Assembly (NCBI GenBank): GCA_007280335.1 | Contig: QYQE01000031.1 | Span: forward strand, 1-50,009 | DNA length: 50,009 bases | Direction: 5' to 3' | Origin: Nitrosopumilales archaeon | GTDB lineage: Archaea; Thermoproteota; Nitrososphaeria; Nitrososphaerales; Nitrosopumilaceae | In this document: positions 7,462 through 15,382 of the stretch, piece by piece | Layout: the number at the start of each line of letters is the position of its first letter | Position numbering within the stretch: the first letter of the stretch is position 1 | Position numbers and translations under genes: made by a program | Notes under the pieces: generated by a model | Databases searched by the model: none | The model's input: the letters and a program-made list of their open reading frames with translations, nothing else | What the model was told of the DNA's origin: nothing

Positions 7462-7469
7462 CTTAATTA
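7462..7469 (+). promoter_or_regulatory. TATA-like box of the Trp-rich small protein
   Basis: CTTAATTA stands 23 bases before the ATG at 7493, consistent with leaderless transcription. Confidence 0.45.
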
Positions 7470-7492
7470 GATCAAATAAAGATGATCTGACC

Positions 7493-7714
7493 ATGGGTAG
7501 AACCTTTGAACAATGGTGGAATACCATCCCAAAAGACCTTCGAGACAAAGTTCGAAAGGGCGATGAGGGAAACAAACCATTACTAAACCAGATAAATTGG
7601 ATTTGGGTTCATAATATGATGAATCAAAAGGGTGATCTAAATCCTTCTGCCGCTGAATTACTTGATTGGGTAACAAGCGGACAAATAGACGCAATGCGTC
7701 AAACCAAGAAGTAA
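7493..7714 (+). CDS. 73-residue Trp-rich conserved-type protein, unknown function
   Basis: The small acidic-basic mixed protein has five tryptophans (FEQWWNTIP, INWIWVHN, LLDWV) and no signal peptide or membrane segment. The pattern looks like a compact helical domain. The gene has a clear TATA-like box at leaderless spacing and a T-rich 3' end, so it is probably a single-gene transcript. No family with a known role is recognised; small proteins of this kind occur in thaumarchaea. It precedes a ferredoxin gene on the same strand, but the terminator between them suggests separate transcription. Confidence 0.7.
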   Translation: MGRTFEQWWNTIPKDLRDKVRKGDEGNKPLLNQINWIWVHNMMNQKGDLNPSAAELLDWVTSGQIDAMRQTKK

Positions 7715-7727
7715 AATAATCATTATA

Positions 7728-7752
7728 CTTTCTTTTTTGTTTTTTATTTTCT
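7728..7752 (+). terminator. T-rich archaeal terminator
   Basis: Three closely spaced T runs (6, 6 and 4) begin 13 bases after the stop codon at 7714. Such U-rich tracts are the usual archaeal termination signal. Confidence 0.55.
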
Positions 7753-7802
7753 ATATTCCACCATGAAAAATTTCTATAACTCTGTTATGGATTTTGCAGA
7801 TG

Positions 7803-7811
7803 GTTTAAATA
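7803..7811 (+). promoter_or_regulatory. TATA box fixing the ferredoxin start
   Basis: GTTTAAATA ends 25 bases before ATG 7837. An upstream in-frame GTG at 7819 is only 7 bases from the box and so cannot be leaderless; the ATG is preferred. Confidence 0.5.
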
Positions 7812-7836
7812 GCAAACGGTGAAGATCAAAAACAGA

Positions 7837-8139
7837 ATGCCAATAGCAATCATTCCAGACATAGATGAACAAAGATGTATAGGTTGTGCGCTTTGCGTAG
7901 AGATCTGTACTTCTCTTGGTCCAGACGTACTTCGTGTCAAGCCCGTTGAGGGTTGGAAGAGAGGTAAAGCATTTGTCTTTTATCCAGAAAGATGCATCTC
8001 AGACGGTGCATGCATCGGAGTTTGCCCAACAAAAGCAATCTTTTGGATGAGACCAATGAACTACACTGCTGGTCAACCAGTTCCTCTCCACAAGAACGGA
8101 GTATTCGTAAAAGGCTGGGCAGAAGACGCCGCACTATAA
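7837..8139 (+). CDS. two-cluster ferredoxin with one Asp in place of a cluster Cys
   Basis: The 100-residue electron carrier has a first motif Cys14-x2-Cys17-x2-Cys20-x3-Cys24 and a second motif Cys53-x2-Asp56-x2-Cys59-x3-Cys63-Pro. In the usual pairing, the second cluster would be held by Cys53, Asp56, Cys59 and Cys24. An Asp at this position is known from Pyrococcus-type ferredoxin, where it gives a labile cluster. A tail of about 30 residues (from WMRPMNYTAG) has no cluster motif and could be a partner-binding extension. The start at 7837 is chosen from the TATA spacing. The protein is cytoplasmic; the partner enzyme is not in view. Confidence 0.85.
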   Translation: MPIAIIPDIDEQRCIGCALCVEICTSLGPDVLRVKPVEGWKRGKAFVFYPERCISDGACIGVCPTKAIFWMRPMNYTAGQPVPLHKNGVFVKGWAEDAAL

Positions 8140-8160
8140 GCGGAATCTGTTCTCGCACTC

Positions 8161-8175
8161 TTTTTTATTATTTTT
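8161..8175 (+). terminator. T-rich terminator after ferredoxin
   Basis: TTTTTTATTATTTTT follows the ferredoxin stop by about 20 bases and reaches into the 3' end of the converging tgtA gene. Confidence 0.5.
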
Positions 8176-9691
8176 AAACACGATTAAGAAATTTTATTTT
8201 GATCTTTTTTGGAAGCATTTTTGCATAATGTTTTAGAAATTTATCATTTGCAATGTATGCTGTTTTAAAGCCGTTGTTTGTAAAGAATTTCTTCCAACTA
8301 TCTGTAAACTCTGGAAATTCCTCTTCGCTAAATGATGCTCTTGGCATAACATAATGAGCGGCTGGATACATATCCGATATTTCAAGTGGGATTATTCCAA
8401 GGAAAGGATTGAATTGACAGAACTGAATATCTTCGTAATTTTTGGCAAATTTTTTTCTTAGCTTGTTATATTCTTCTGAAAGATAAAATGGTCGCATTGT
8501 TCCATCTGGTATTATTACTATCGTATCCTTGTTTGACTTGAAATTACGAACCGTTTTGTGAAATGCTGCTATTTCTGGGCGGTACTGGTCTTCCTTTGAA
8601 TACAGAAAGATGGCTTTTTCTTTGAATCTTGGAGTCGTATCAGTAAAATACTGATGGTTTTCAGTAAAGACATCTATGGTTTCGAAAAGCTTGGGATGTG
8701 ACCTGGCCTTTTTGAGAACATATTCCCACAGTCTTCCTTCATGGATGGTCTCCTTTACCCTGTCCACTTCAGCTTTTATTGCGTACAGATTGTGCAGTGC
8801 AATCTGGTTTGTTCTTTCTACGTTTTCAAGCGACTGGATCTCTCTTGGAGTATGTTTTGAACATACTTCACAATTACAAGAAAAGTATGCCATGTCCTCT
8901 AGTCTCATGGTGCTATCTTCCATAATGTACCTGCCGTGTTTTGCATAGAGCATATACGATGCAGAATCAAAAGTATCGCATCCTAAAGCAACCGCAAATG
9001 GAATTGTTAATGGATGACCGGCACCAAAAAGATGTAAAGGTATGGAATCAGGCATTTGTTTTTTAGCTGTGATTATCATATTTGCAAGAAGTTTGTACTC
9101 GTATGATTCCATGAATTCAACTGGACTGCCAAGAGCTAACATCTCAAACCCGTATTCTACCAGTGTCTTCGTTGATCTCTTTACCAGATCAAAGTGCTCT
9201 CCACCTTGGATTGGACCTAACCAGATCTGACCATTTTTTTCAGAATTGTCCAGAGTTTCTTTGGAAACTTTGAGTGTATGATCGACATAGAACTTGGCTT
9301 TTTTTTTCGAAAGACCATATCCTGTTGGTCTGTCAAGTGGAATTGCAAAATCGGTTCCTATTTTTTGTTCAAATGATGCCATGTCTTTGGGATTGACATC
9401 AACTTTTCCATACTCTAATACTTGGTAACCACCAGAATCTGTCATTATTGCACCATCATAATTTATGATGTCATGAATGCCGCGTTTTGCTGCTTCATCT
9501 CCGTAGTTGTTCATTGTGATGTAAGCATTTGTTATGACAAGATCAAAACCCATTTCTCTAATTTTTTTAGGGGGAATTGTCTGCTTTACTGGGTGAATCA
9601 CTGGTACATACGCTGGCGTCTCAACTTTACCATGGTTTGTATGTAGTATTCCTATTCTTGCAGCAAGATCGCTCTTTTTAATCTCAAACAT
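8174..9691 (-). CDS. tgtA: archaeosine tRNA-guanine transglycosylase
   Basis: The enzyme swaps guanine 15 in the D loop of tRNA for the archaeosine precursor preQ0. The N-terminal TGT barrel has the Asp of IMTDSGGYQV and substrate motifs GPIQGG and LGSPVEFME. The zinc site is seen as Cys-x-Cys-x2-Cys (SCNCEVC) with a downstream His in LHNLYA. Residues from about 350 form the archaeal C-terminal extension (TTPRFKEKAIFLYS onward). At 505 residues there is no room for the full set of C-terminal domains, including PUA, of the longer ArcTGTs; a separate ArcS-type protein may carry these. Starts with ATG and lies 32 bases after the kinase gene, probably in the same operon. Confidence 0.9.
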   Translation of the reverse strand: MFEIKKSDLAARIGILHTNHGKVETPAYVPVIHPVKQTIPPKKIREMGFDLVITNAYITMNNYGDEAAKRGIHDIINYDGAIMTDSGGYQVLEYGKVDVNPKDMASFEQKIGTDFAIPLDRPTGYGLSKKKAKFYVDHTLKVSKETLDNSEKNGQIWLGPIQGGEHFDLVKRSTKTLVEYGFEMLALGSPVEFMESYEYKLLANMIITAKKQMPDSIPLHLFGAGHPLTIPFAVALGCDTFDSASYMLYAKHGRYIMEDSTMRLEDMAYFSCNCEVCSKHTPREIQSLENVERTNQIALHNLYAIKAEVDRVKETIHEGRLWEYVLKKARSHPKLFETIDVFTENHQYFTDTTPRFKEKAIFLYSKEDQYRPEIAAFHKTVRNFKSNKDTIVIIPDGTMRPFYLSEEYNKLRKKFAKNYEDIQFCQFNPFLGIIPLEISDMYPAAHYVMPRASFSEEEFPEFTDSWKKFFTNNGFKTAYIANDKFLKHYAKMLPKKIKIKFLNRV

Positions 9692-9723
9692 TTCTTATAT
9701 CATCTGTGGAGCATTATTTGAAG

Positions 9724-10278
9724 TTAGTAGGGAAAGAACCGCTTCAAATCTCCTTTTTTTGAAATCAAGCCAAGCCAATCTACTTGGTCTTCTTGAAACT
9801 TGCCTTTTTCAAAAAACATCTCAATTCTTTTAACAACTTTGGAAACTGAACTGAGGCTGGTATCAATTTGATGTATCTTGGATGGACCGAATTTCTTTAA
9901 AGCATCATAGAACGTTATTCCTAAAATCTCACTACCTAAATTTTCTATTGTTTTTTGTTTCGAGTATTTTCTTTTTTTATAAACAGGAATTAACTTGTAC
10001 GGATTTTTTCTTAGAACTATTACCATATTGACTTTATTTCTTGGTATTACATATGGTGCCAAATGTCCTACTATTAGAGAATGGTTTGTAATTTTTTTAT
10101 CTAGAATTTTTTGCAAAGCTTTTGCATCAACATCTAGCGTTTCTTTTCCTCGTACAAATATGCCATTTTCTATAGCTACGTTGTTTATATCGATAAGTCC
10201 CAACTTTAGGTTTTTTGCAATCTGTTTTGCGACAGTGTGTTTTCCTACTCCAGGGTTTCCAGTTATTACTTTAGACAA
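9724..10278 (-). CDS. AK6/Fap7-like adenylate kinase-type NTPase
   Basis: The 184-residue product has the P-loop GNPGVGKHTVAKQIA, with the His characteristic of the AK6/Fap7 family. Further motifs are LIDINNVAIE and IVGHLAPYV, and a LID-like basic segment RKYSKQKTIENLGSE. In archaea and eukaryotes this family has adenylate-kinase or ATPase activity and acts in maturation of the small ribosomal subunit; here that is inferred from family. The start is TTG with a TATA-like TTTAATCC 21 bases upstream, so the transcript is likely leaderless. It is divergent from the YchF-like GTPase and probably cotranscribed with tgtA. Confidence 0.85.
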   Translation of the reverse strand: MSKVITGNPGVGKHTVAKQIAKNLKLGLIDINNVAIENGIFVRGKETLDVDAKALQKILDKKITNHSLIVGHLAPYVIPRNKVNMVIVLRKNPYKLIPVYKKRKYSKQKTIENLGSEILGITFYDALKKFGPSKIHQIDTSLSSVSKVVKRIEMFFEKGKFQEDQVDWLGLISKKGDLKRFFPY

Positions 10279-10351
10279 TACATACCATCAAATCAAATTG
10301 GATTAAACGATTTCTGCAATACTAATAAGAGTAAGCATTAGAAAGGCTGTC

Positions 10352-11545
10352 ATGCAAATAGGATTGCTGGGCAAAACAAATGTTGGTAAATCTACCTTTT
10401 TTTCAGCTGCAACAGAAACTATTGCTCAGATTGGAAATTATCCGTTTACTACAATTGAACCAAACGTAGGAATTGCATATGTAAAGACAGAATGTGCATG
10501 CAAACATTTTGGAATTAATCATACACATCCTCTTTGTGTAGGTGGAACTCGATTCATTCCTGTTAAACTGATTGATGTAGCAGGTCTTGTTCCTGGTGCA
10601 CATGAGGGTAAGGGACTGGGAAACAAATTTTTAGATGATGCAAGACAAGCCGAAGTTTTAATTCATGTGGTTGATGCTTCGGGCTCTACTGATATTCAAG
10701 GTCACTCTGTTCCTGCAGGGACACATGATCCACTTGAGGATGCAAAGTTTGTTGAAGAAGAGTTTGATCAGTGGATGAAACAAATCTTGCAGCGTGAATG
10801 GCAAAAGCTAACACGAGAAATGGAAAGCAAAGGTGCAAAGCTTGTGCAAGGAATTGCACAAAGATTCAGCGGACTTGGCATAAAAGAATACGACATAGAA
10901 GTTTTAATTCAGCATCTAAATCTACAAATGAAAAAACCGGCAGACTGGACTGAAAATGATCTATACACATTTGTAAAAGAATTAAGAAAAAAGACAAGAC
11001 CGATGATAATAGCTGCAAACAAGGCAGATCTGTGTCATGATCTGACTATTGTTGATAAGCTAAAAACACATGGACAAGTAATTGCATGTAGTGCAGAAAC
11101 AGAACTGCTTCTAAAAAAGGCATCAAAGAGTGGCCTTATTGATTATTCTCCAGGAGAAAAAAGTTTCAAAACTAAAGATGGGATTAGTCTAAATCCACAA
11201 CAACAAAAGGCACTTGATCTTGCAAACAAGGTGATTACTAAAATTGGAACAACCGGTGTGCAACAAATCTTAAATGCTGCATGCTTTGACCTTCTCAAAC
11301 TAATTGCTGTATATCCTGTTGAGGATGAAACCAAACTCTCAAACAAAAATGGCGAAGTATTACCAGATGCGCGGCTACTATTTCCAGGTTCTACAGCAAA
11401 AGACTTGGCACAGACAGTGCATGCTGACTTGGCAAGGGGGTTTCTGCACGCAGTAGACGCAAAAACAAAACAAAGGATAGGAGCACAGCATCAATTAAAA
11501 AATGGTGACGTCATAAAAATAGTGTCAACTTTGAGCAGGGGATAA
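10352..11545 (+). CDS. YchF/Obg-type GTP-binding protein with TGS domain
   Basis: The 397-residue protein belongs to the Obg-HflX superfamily, archaeal YchF-like branch, which associates with ribosomes. Visible motifs are G1 GKTNVGKST, the Obg-type NYPFTTIEPNVG, G3 DVAGLVPGAHEGKGLG and G4 NKAD. A C-terminal TGS region follows (about 310-397, VYPVEDETKLSN through NGDVIKIVSTL). Four residues near CACKHFG and HPLCVGG supply a Cys/His group between G1 and G3. It is followed after one base by kae1, so the two are cotranscribed. This keeps translation and tRNA modification functions together. Confidence 0.9.
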   Translation: MQIGLLGKTNVGKSTFFSAATETIAQIGNYPFTTIEPNVGIAYVKTECACKHFGINHTHPLCVGGTRFIPVKLIDVAGLVPGAHEGKGLGNKFLDDARQAEVLIHVVDASGSTDIQGHSVPAGTHDPLEDAKFVEEEFDQWMKQILQREWQKLTREMESKGAKLVQGIAQRFSGLGIKEYDIEVLIQHLNLQMKKPADWTENDLYTFVKELRKKTRPMIIAANKADLCHDLTIVDKLKTHGQVIACSAETELLLKKASKSGLIDYSPGEKSFKTKDGISLNPQQQKALDLANKVITKIGTTGVQQILNAACFDLLKLIAVYPVEDETKLSNKNGEVLPDARLLFPGSTAKDLAQTVHADLARGFLHAVDAKTKQRIGAQHQLKNGDVIKIVSTLSRG

Positions 11546-11546
11546 A

Positions 11547-12530
11547 ATGTTAGGTCTTGGAATTGAAAGCACCGCACATACATTTTCATGTGCAATATTA
11601 GAAAAAAAAGGAAAGAAGGGAAAAATTCTTTCAGACATTAGAAAAATCTATCGACCTCCTGATGGCGAGGGGATTCATCCACGTGAAGCTTCACGTCATC
11701 ATGCTGAAAATTCGCCCGAAGTTCTCTCAGAATGCTTGAAAAAAGCTGGCGTAAAAATGACTGACCTTGATATTATTTCATACGCAGCAGGACCTGGACT
11801 GGGACCTTGTCTGAGAATTGGTGCAGTTGTTGCAAGATCATTGGCATCATATTATAAAATTCCAATATATCCAGTGAACCATGCATTAGGCCATATTGAA
11901 CTTGGAAAAATGTTAACTGGCGCAAAAGATCCTCTAGTGTTACTTGTTTCTGGAGGGCACACCATGATCCTGGCATTTTTATCAAAAAAGTGGAGAGTCT
12001 TTGGAGAAACCTTGGACATTACACTGGGACAGCTCTTAGATCAAATTGGAAGATCAGCTGGATTTGCATCCCCATGTGGCACAAAAATTGAAGAGCTTGC
12101 ATCAAAATCAACCAATTATGTCAACCTTCCATACGTGGTAAAAGGAAATGACGTTTCATTTTCCGGTCTCCTTTCTGCAACAAAGCAAATAATTCCAAAG
12201 GGTTTGGAGGATGCATGTTTTTCATTACAAGAAACTGCATTTGCAATGATTGGCGAAGCTACAGAACGCGCACTTTCATTTACAGGCAAAAAGGAATTAT
12301 TGATAGTAGGCGGTGTTGCTGCAAACAAAAGACTATCAGAAATTCTTCAAAGCGTTTGCAAAAGACACAACTGCAAGTTTTTTGTTTCTCCAAGAGAATA
12401 TGCCGGTGACTGTGGCTCTCAAATTTCTTGGACAGGTTTACTGGAATCTTCTACAAAACAAGGTGTCCCAATAGAGGAAACTTTTGTGAGACAATCTTGG
12501 AGACTGGACACTGTAGAGGTAATGTACTAG
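11547..12530 (+). CDS. kae1: KEOPS subunit Kae1, tRNA threonylcarbamoyladenosine synthase
   Basis: Kae1 transfers the threonylcarbamoyl group to A37 of ANN-decoding tRNAs as the catalytic subunit of KEOPS. The ASKHA fold motifs are clear: GIESTAHTFS at the start, HPREASRHHAE, metal-binding His112 and His116 in NHALGH, VSGGHTM, and the C-terminal DCGSQISW. Its 327 residues match stand-alone Kae1; the Bud32 kinase, fused in some archaea, is a separate gene 0.4 kb downstream. The ATG follows the GTPase stop by one base. Its last four bases overlap the end of a converging gene. Confidence 0.95.
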   Translation: MLGLGIESTAHTFSCAILEKKGKKGKILSDIRKIYRPPDGEGIHPREASRHHAENSPEVLSECLKKAGVKMTDLDIISYAAGPGLGPCLRIGAVVARSLASYYKIPIYPVNHALGHIELGKMLTGAKDPLVLLVSGGHTMILAFLSKKWRVFGETLDITLGQLLDQIGRSAGFASPCGTKIEELASKSTNYVNLPYVVKGNDVSFSGLLSATKQIIPKGLEDACFSLQETAFAMIGEATERALSFTGKKELLIVGGVAANKRLSEILQSVCKRHNCKFFVSPREYAGDCGSQISWTGLLESSTKQGVPIEETFVRQSWRLDTVEVMY

Positions 12531-12850
12531 CTTTTTTGTGCTGATATGGCGTCTTCTATTGTCTTGAGCCATTTGCCTGTGTTGAATACGCCAAATTTGT
12601 ACGTCTTTTCGCCCTGATCTATCTTTACTTTAATTCTGACTTTTTTTATTAGCCAGCCCTCTTTGCCAACCTCAACAATCTGGTTTAGTTTGACATCAAG
12701 AACTGTATCGCCAATCTTTTTTGAAAAATCTGCTATTCTACCTTTTGTCTTATCAAAAGCAATTCGCATATTTGTTAGTGTCAAAACTCCAATACCTAGT
12801 GAATCTTCGGAACAGTCTTCTTGCATTATTCTCTTTTCCGAATCTTCCAT
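12527..12850 (-). CDS. GRAM/PH-like small domain protein, unknown role
   Basis: The 107-residue product has alternating strands typical of a GRAM- or PH-like beta barrel: GIGVLTLTNMRIAFDKTKG, TVLDVKLNQIVEVGKEG, KKVRIKVKIDQGEKTYKFGVF. A final helix is WLKTIEDAISAQ. This resembles domains that read out small ligands or membranes, but no signal or membrane segment is seen. It lies between kae1 and bud32 on the opposite strand, overlapping the end of kae1 by four bases. A TATA-like TTATAACA stands 22 bases before the ATG. The fold call is by pattern only. Confidence 0.6.
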   Translation of the reverse strand: MEDSEKRIMQEDCSEDSLGIGVLTLTNMRIAFDKTKGRIADFSKKIGDTVLDVKLNQIVEVGKEGWLIKKVRIKVKIDQGEKTYKFGVFNTGKWLKTIEDAISAQKS

Positions 12851-12912
12851 GATGGTATGATCTCTATCTACATGTTATAACTCTATTTTCTGCTAAAGAG
12901 AAAGGATTGTCA

Positions 12913-12920
12913 TTTAAATT
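12913..12920 (+). promoter_or_regulatory. TATA box deciding the bud32 start
   Basis: TTTAAATT lies 25 bases before TTG 12946. The upstream TTG at 12907 lies before this box, so it could not be on a leaderless transcript from it. Confidence 0.45.
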
Positions 12921-12945
12921 ACGTTTTAAGTTAGTATACAAGCTA

Positions 12946-13566
12946 TTGAAATTGTTAAAAAAAGGTGCAGAGGCTGACATTTATCTCACATTGTGGGATG
13001 GAAAGAAAGCAATTTTAAAAATTAGACAAAAAAAAGATTACCGCAATGAGATACTTGACAAAAGAATACGGATGCAAAGGACAGTACGCGAATCTGAAAT
13101 AATTTCTGACATTAAATCATTTGGAGTTCGTTCACCGCTTGTATATTTTGTTGACCCAAAAAAATGTGAAATCTACATTCAGTATGTTGATGGAACTTCA
13201 GTTAAAGATCTCTCAAATCCTAAAATAATTAAAACATGTGAAGAAATAGGAAAGATTGTGGGGTTGTTGCACAAAAATGGAATCATGCACGGAGATCTTA
13301 CCACATCAAACTTTATTGTACAAAAAGGCAAAGTCTTTGTCATTGATTTTGGGCTTGCACAAAGAACAGATAAGACGGAAGATCATGCAATAGATCTGAG
13401 ATTGTTCAAAGAAATTCTAAACAGTGCACATGCTCATATTATGGAAAAAGCTTGGATCTCGTTCCTTAAAGGGTATAAAAAAATAGTTGGCATTTCAAGA
13501 CATAATCGTGTTCTAATACAGGTATCTGTCATAGAAAGCCGAGGAAGATACGCTAACGTTGTCTAA
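12946..13566 (+). CDS. bud32: KEOPS kinase/ATPase Bud32
   Basis: Bud32 is the atypical small kinase subunit of KEOPS and supports Kae1 in t6A formation. Seen here: KKGAEADIY (nucleotide-binding loop), AILKIRQKKDYRN with the Lys, the catalytic MHGDLTTSN, IDFGLAQRT for the metal Asp, and the family's EDHAIDLRLFKE. The TTG at 12946 gives 206 residues and has a TATA box at leaderless distance; a TTG at 12907 would add 13 residues. Kae1 is not fused to it. The 3' end overlaps the ITPase gene by eight bases, so those two share a transcript. Confidence 0.92.
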   Translation: MKLLKKGAEADIYLTLWDGKKAILKIRQKKDYRNEILDKRIRMQRTVRESEIISDIKSFGVRSPLVYFVDPKKCEIYIQYVDGTSVKDLSNPKIIKTCEEIGKIVGLLHKNGIMHGDLTTSNFIVQKGKVFVIDFGLAQRTDKTEDHAIDLRLFKEILNSAHAHIMEKAWISFLKGYKKIVGISRHNRVLIQVSVIESRGRYANVV

Positions 13567-14119
13567 TGTTTTATTCGCGTCTTCAAATGAAAACAAGTAC
13601 AAAGAAGCAAAAGCGATCCTATCAAAATTTGACATAAACCTAGACTTTTTCAAGTGTCATCTAGAAGAAATTCAGGCAGATACCTTAGAAGAAATAGCAT
13701 TACACAAAGTAACTCAAGCGTTTTCACAATGCTCAAAGCCAGTAATAGTAGAAGATGATGGGCTTTTTATTGAATCATTAAATGGTTTTCCTGGTCCTTA
13801 CTCGGCTTTTGCGTTTAAGACAATTGGAAACAAGGGAATTTTAAATTTATTAAAAGCAAAAAGAAATGCAAAATTTCAATCTGTCATAGCGTACTGTGAA
13901 AGAAACAATGACGTGATGCTTTTCAAGGCTGCAGTAGACGGAAAGATTTCAAGAAAACTGATGGGTACCAAATGGGGCTATGATCCTATCTTTATTCCAG
14001 CAGGTCAAAACAAAACATATGCCCAATTAAGAGACAAAAATTTGGTTTCACACAGATATCTTGCACTACGAAAATTTGCTATGTGGCATTTGCATGGGCA
14101 GCAATCCAGCGGTCGATGA
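13559..14119 (+). CDS. rdgB: ITP/XTP pyrophosphatase (RdgB/HAM1 family)
   Basis: The 186-residue enzyme cleans the nucleotide pool by hydrolysing deaminated purine triphosphates (ITP, dITP, XTP). Motifs are FASSNENKYKEA at the N-terminus, EDDGLFIESLNGFPGPYSA with catalytic acids, KWGYDPIFIP and SHRYLALRKF. Start is TTG, eight bases inside bud32, with GAGG (13541-13544) upstream as a possible ribosome site. Its 3' end runs 41 bases into the converging taw1 gene, an unusually long overlap of two conserved genes. The last residues (WHLHGQQSSGR) are probably a lineage-specific tail. Confidence 0.92.
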   Translation: MSNVLFASSNENKYKEAKAILSKFDINLDFFKCHLEEIQADTLEEIALHKVTQAFSQCSKPVIVEDDGLFIESLNGFPGPYSAFAFKTIGNKGILNLLKAKRNAKFQSVIAYCERNNDVMLFKAAVDGKISRKLMGTKWGYDPIFIPAGQNKTYAQLRDKNLVSHRYLALRKFAMWHLHGQQSSGR

Positions 14120-15107
14120 TCCTGTTTTGATTCTGTAGTACTACAATTCTGGAAATTGCACTCTCATCCATTACTGAATAAATCTCACTTTGTTTTACAA
14201 CCTCATCTGCGAAATGTCTTACTTCGGACATTTCTAATGAGTTTGAATATTCCAGTCTGTTTGTAGAGCGTCCTACATGCATGTAGGATTTTGCTTCAAT
14301 AAAATGAACATTGGCACACTTGAACATCTGGGAAAACTTTGGAATCAATTCATCACTAGTGTTGTAATCTTTGATCAAAGTGATCCTAAGTACTGTCCTT
14401 GTGTTTAGCTTTGAAAGCATTTCAAGGCTGGTATTCCATCTTTTCCACGCATCACTGTATCTTGGTTTGTTTATTTTTTGGAATGTTTCTTCATCTGGGG
14501 CATTTGTAGAAAGATACAGCTGCGTTGGTAATGCATCTTCATCTTGCAATCTCTGTATCATGTCTGGCTCTTGGCCGTTTGTTACAAGAAAAATTGATTT
14601 AGTTTCAGGAAAAGTCTTTAGATATTTTATCAGCTGGGGAAGCTGTGGATACATTGTTGGCTCTCCAGATAGGGAAATGGCATAGTGATTTGGAAGCAAT
14701 GACTCGTCAAGCTTTTTTCTGTCCTGTCGTGGGTCGCCATAATGGCCCATGATCAACTTTCTTCTCTCTTCCATCAGATTGGTGACAATCTCTTCCGGTG
14801 TTGCTACTTTGTCTGGTGGCATTTGCATAGAACTGTAAAACTCCATTGGTCTCCAGCAGTATACGCATCTGTTCTCACAATACATTCCGGCTGGAGAGAA
14901 CTCCATGCACCTGTGGGTTGTTATTCCATAAAATTTCATTTTGTAACAATCACCCTCACCTTTGAATGATTTTTTTGTCCAATGACACAGCTCTACTGTA
15001 GAATGGTCAGAGACTCCATACTTTGCCTTTTTTAGCTGGCTTGTTATCTTTGGTGTAATCTGTATTATTTCATTATTGGATTCGACAGTCTCGCCAGAGC
15101 AGCTCAT
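14079..15107 (-). CDS. taw1: 4-demethylwyosine synthase Taw1/TYW1
   Basis: This radical SAM enzyme builds the tricyclic base of wyosine at position 37 of tRNA-Phe from N1-methylguanosine and pyruvate. The radical SAM motif is Cys77-x3-Cys81-x2-Cys84. The second iron-sulfur cluster ligands Cys41, Cys54 and Cys67 have exact x12 spacing, as known for archaeal TYW1. Further motifs are the SGEPTMYPQL segment and FIEAKSYMHVG. Length 342 fits. A TATA-like TTTAATTA stands 21 bases before the ATG. The 3' end overlaps the ITPase gene by 41 bases in converging orientation. Confidence 0.94.
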   Translation of the reverse strand: MSCSGETVESNNEIIQITPKITSQLKKAKYGVSDHSTVELCHWTKKSFKGEGDCYKMKFYGITTHRCMEFSPAGMYCENRCVYCWRPMEFYSSMQMPPDKVATPEEIVTNLMEERRKLIMGHYGDPRQDRKKLDESLLPNHYAISLSGEPTMYPQLPQLIKYLKTFPETKSIFLVTNGQEPDMIQRLQDEDALPTQLYLSTNAPDEETFQKINKPRYSDAWKRWNTSLEMLSKLNTRTVLRITLIKDYNTSDELIPKFSQMFKCANVHFIEAKSYMHVGRSTNRLEYSNSLEMSEVRHFADEVVKQSEIYSVMDESAISRIVVLQNQNRIIDRWIAAHANAT

Positions 15108-15177
15108 GGTTTTCCTTCTTCTTAGTTTTAATTAAATCTACAGATAATGCTTGAAATTTTTTAACATGTGTATTGGT

Positions 15178-15297
15178 TTACAGGCACGGATTGTTTGATA
15201 CTGGAATACATAGAATTTTCTGCAAATAAATCATGCCATAAAATACTAGTGCAGCGCTTATTCCCATTGCAACATACCACTTTACACCTTTTAGCAT
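15178..15297 (-). CDS. 39-residue single-pass membrane microprotein
   Basis: In the 394-base gap between taw1 and the alcohol dehydrogenase, an open frame starts at ATG 15297 and ends with TAA. The product has a short basic start (MLKGVKW), a hydrophobic helix of about 18 residues (8-25, with AMGISAALVFYG), and a short polar tail with two cysteines (30 and 38). A strong TATA-like TTTATTTAT is 22 bases before the ATG, the leaderless spacing used by neighbours. This strongly suggests a real small membrane protein, with the basic N-terminus probably inside. No family is recognised. The tail Cys pair could be oxidised outside the cell. Confidence 0.6.
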   Translation of the reverse strand: MLKGVKWYVAMGISAALVFYGMIYLQKILCIPVSNNPCL

Positions 15298-15319
15298 AAT
15301 TTGAAATATTTTTCAAGTC

Positions 15320-15328
15320 ATAAATAAA
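15320..15328 (-). promoter_or_regulatory. TATA-like box of the membrane microprotein
   Basis: TTTATTTAT (read leftward) is 22 bases from the ATG at 15297 and is one of the clearest TATA elements in the window. Confidence 0.5.
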
Positions 15329-15382
15329 CCTACAGCTGATTGTCGAGTTTGATTAGATATCAAAATTCTTACATCAAATTTA

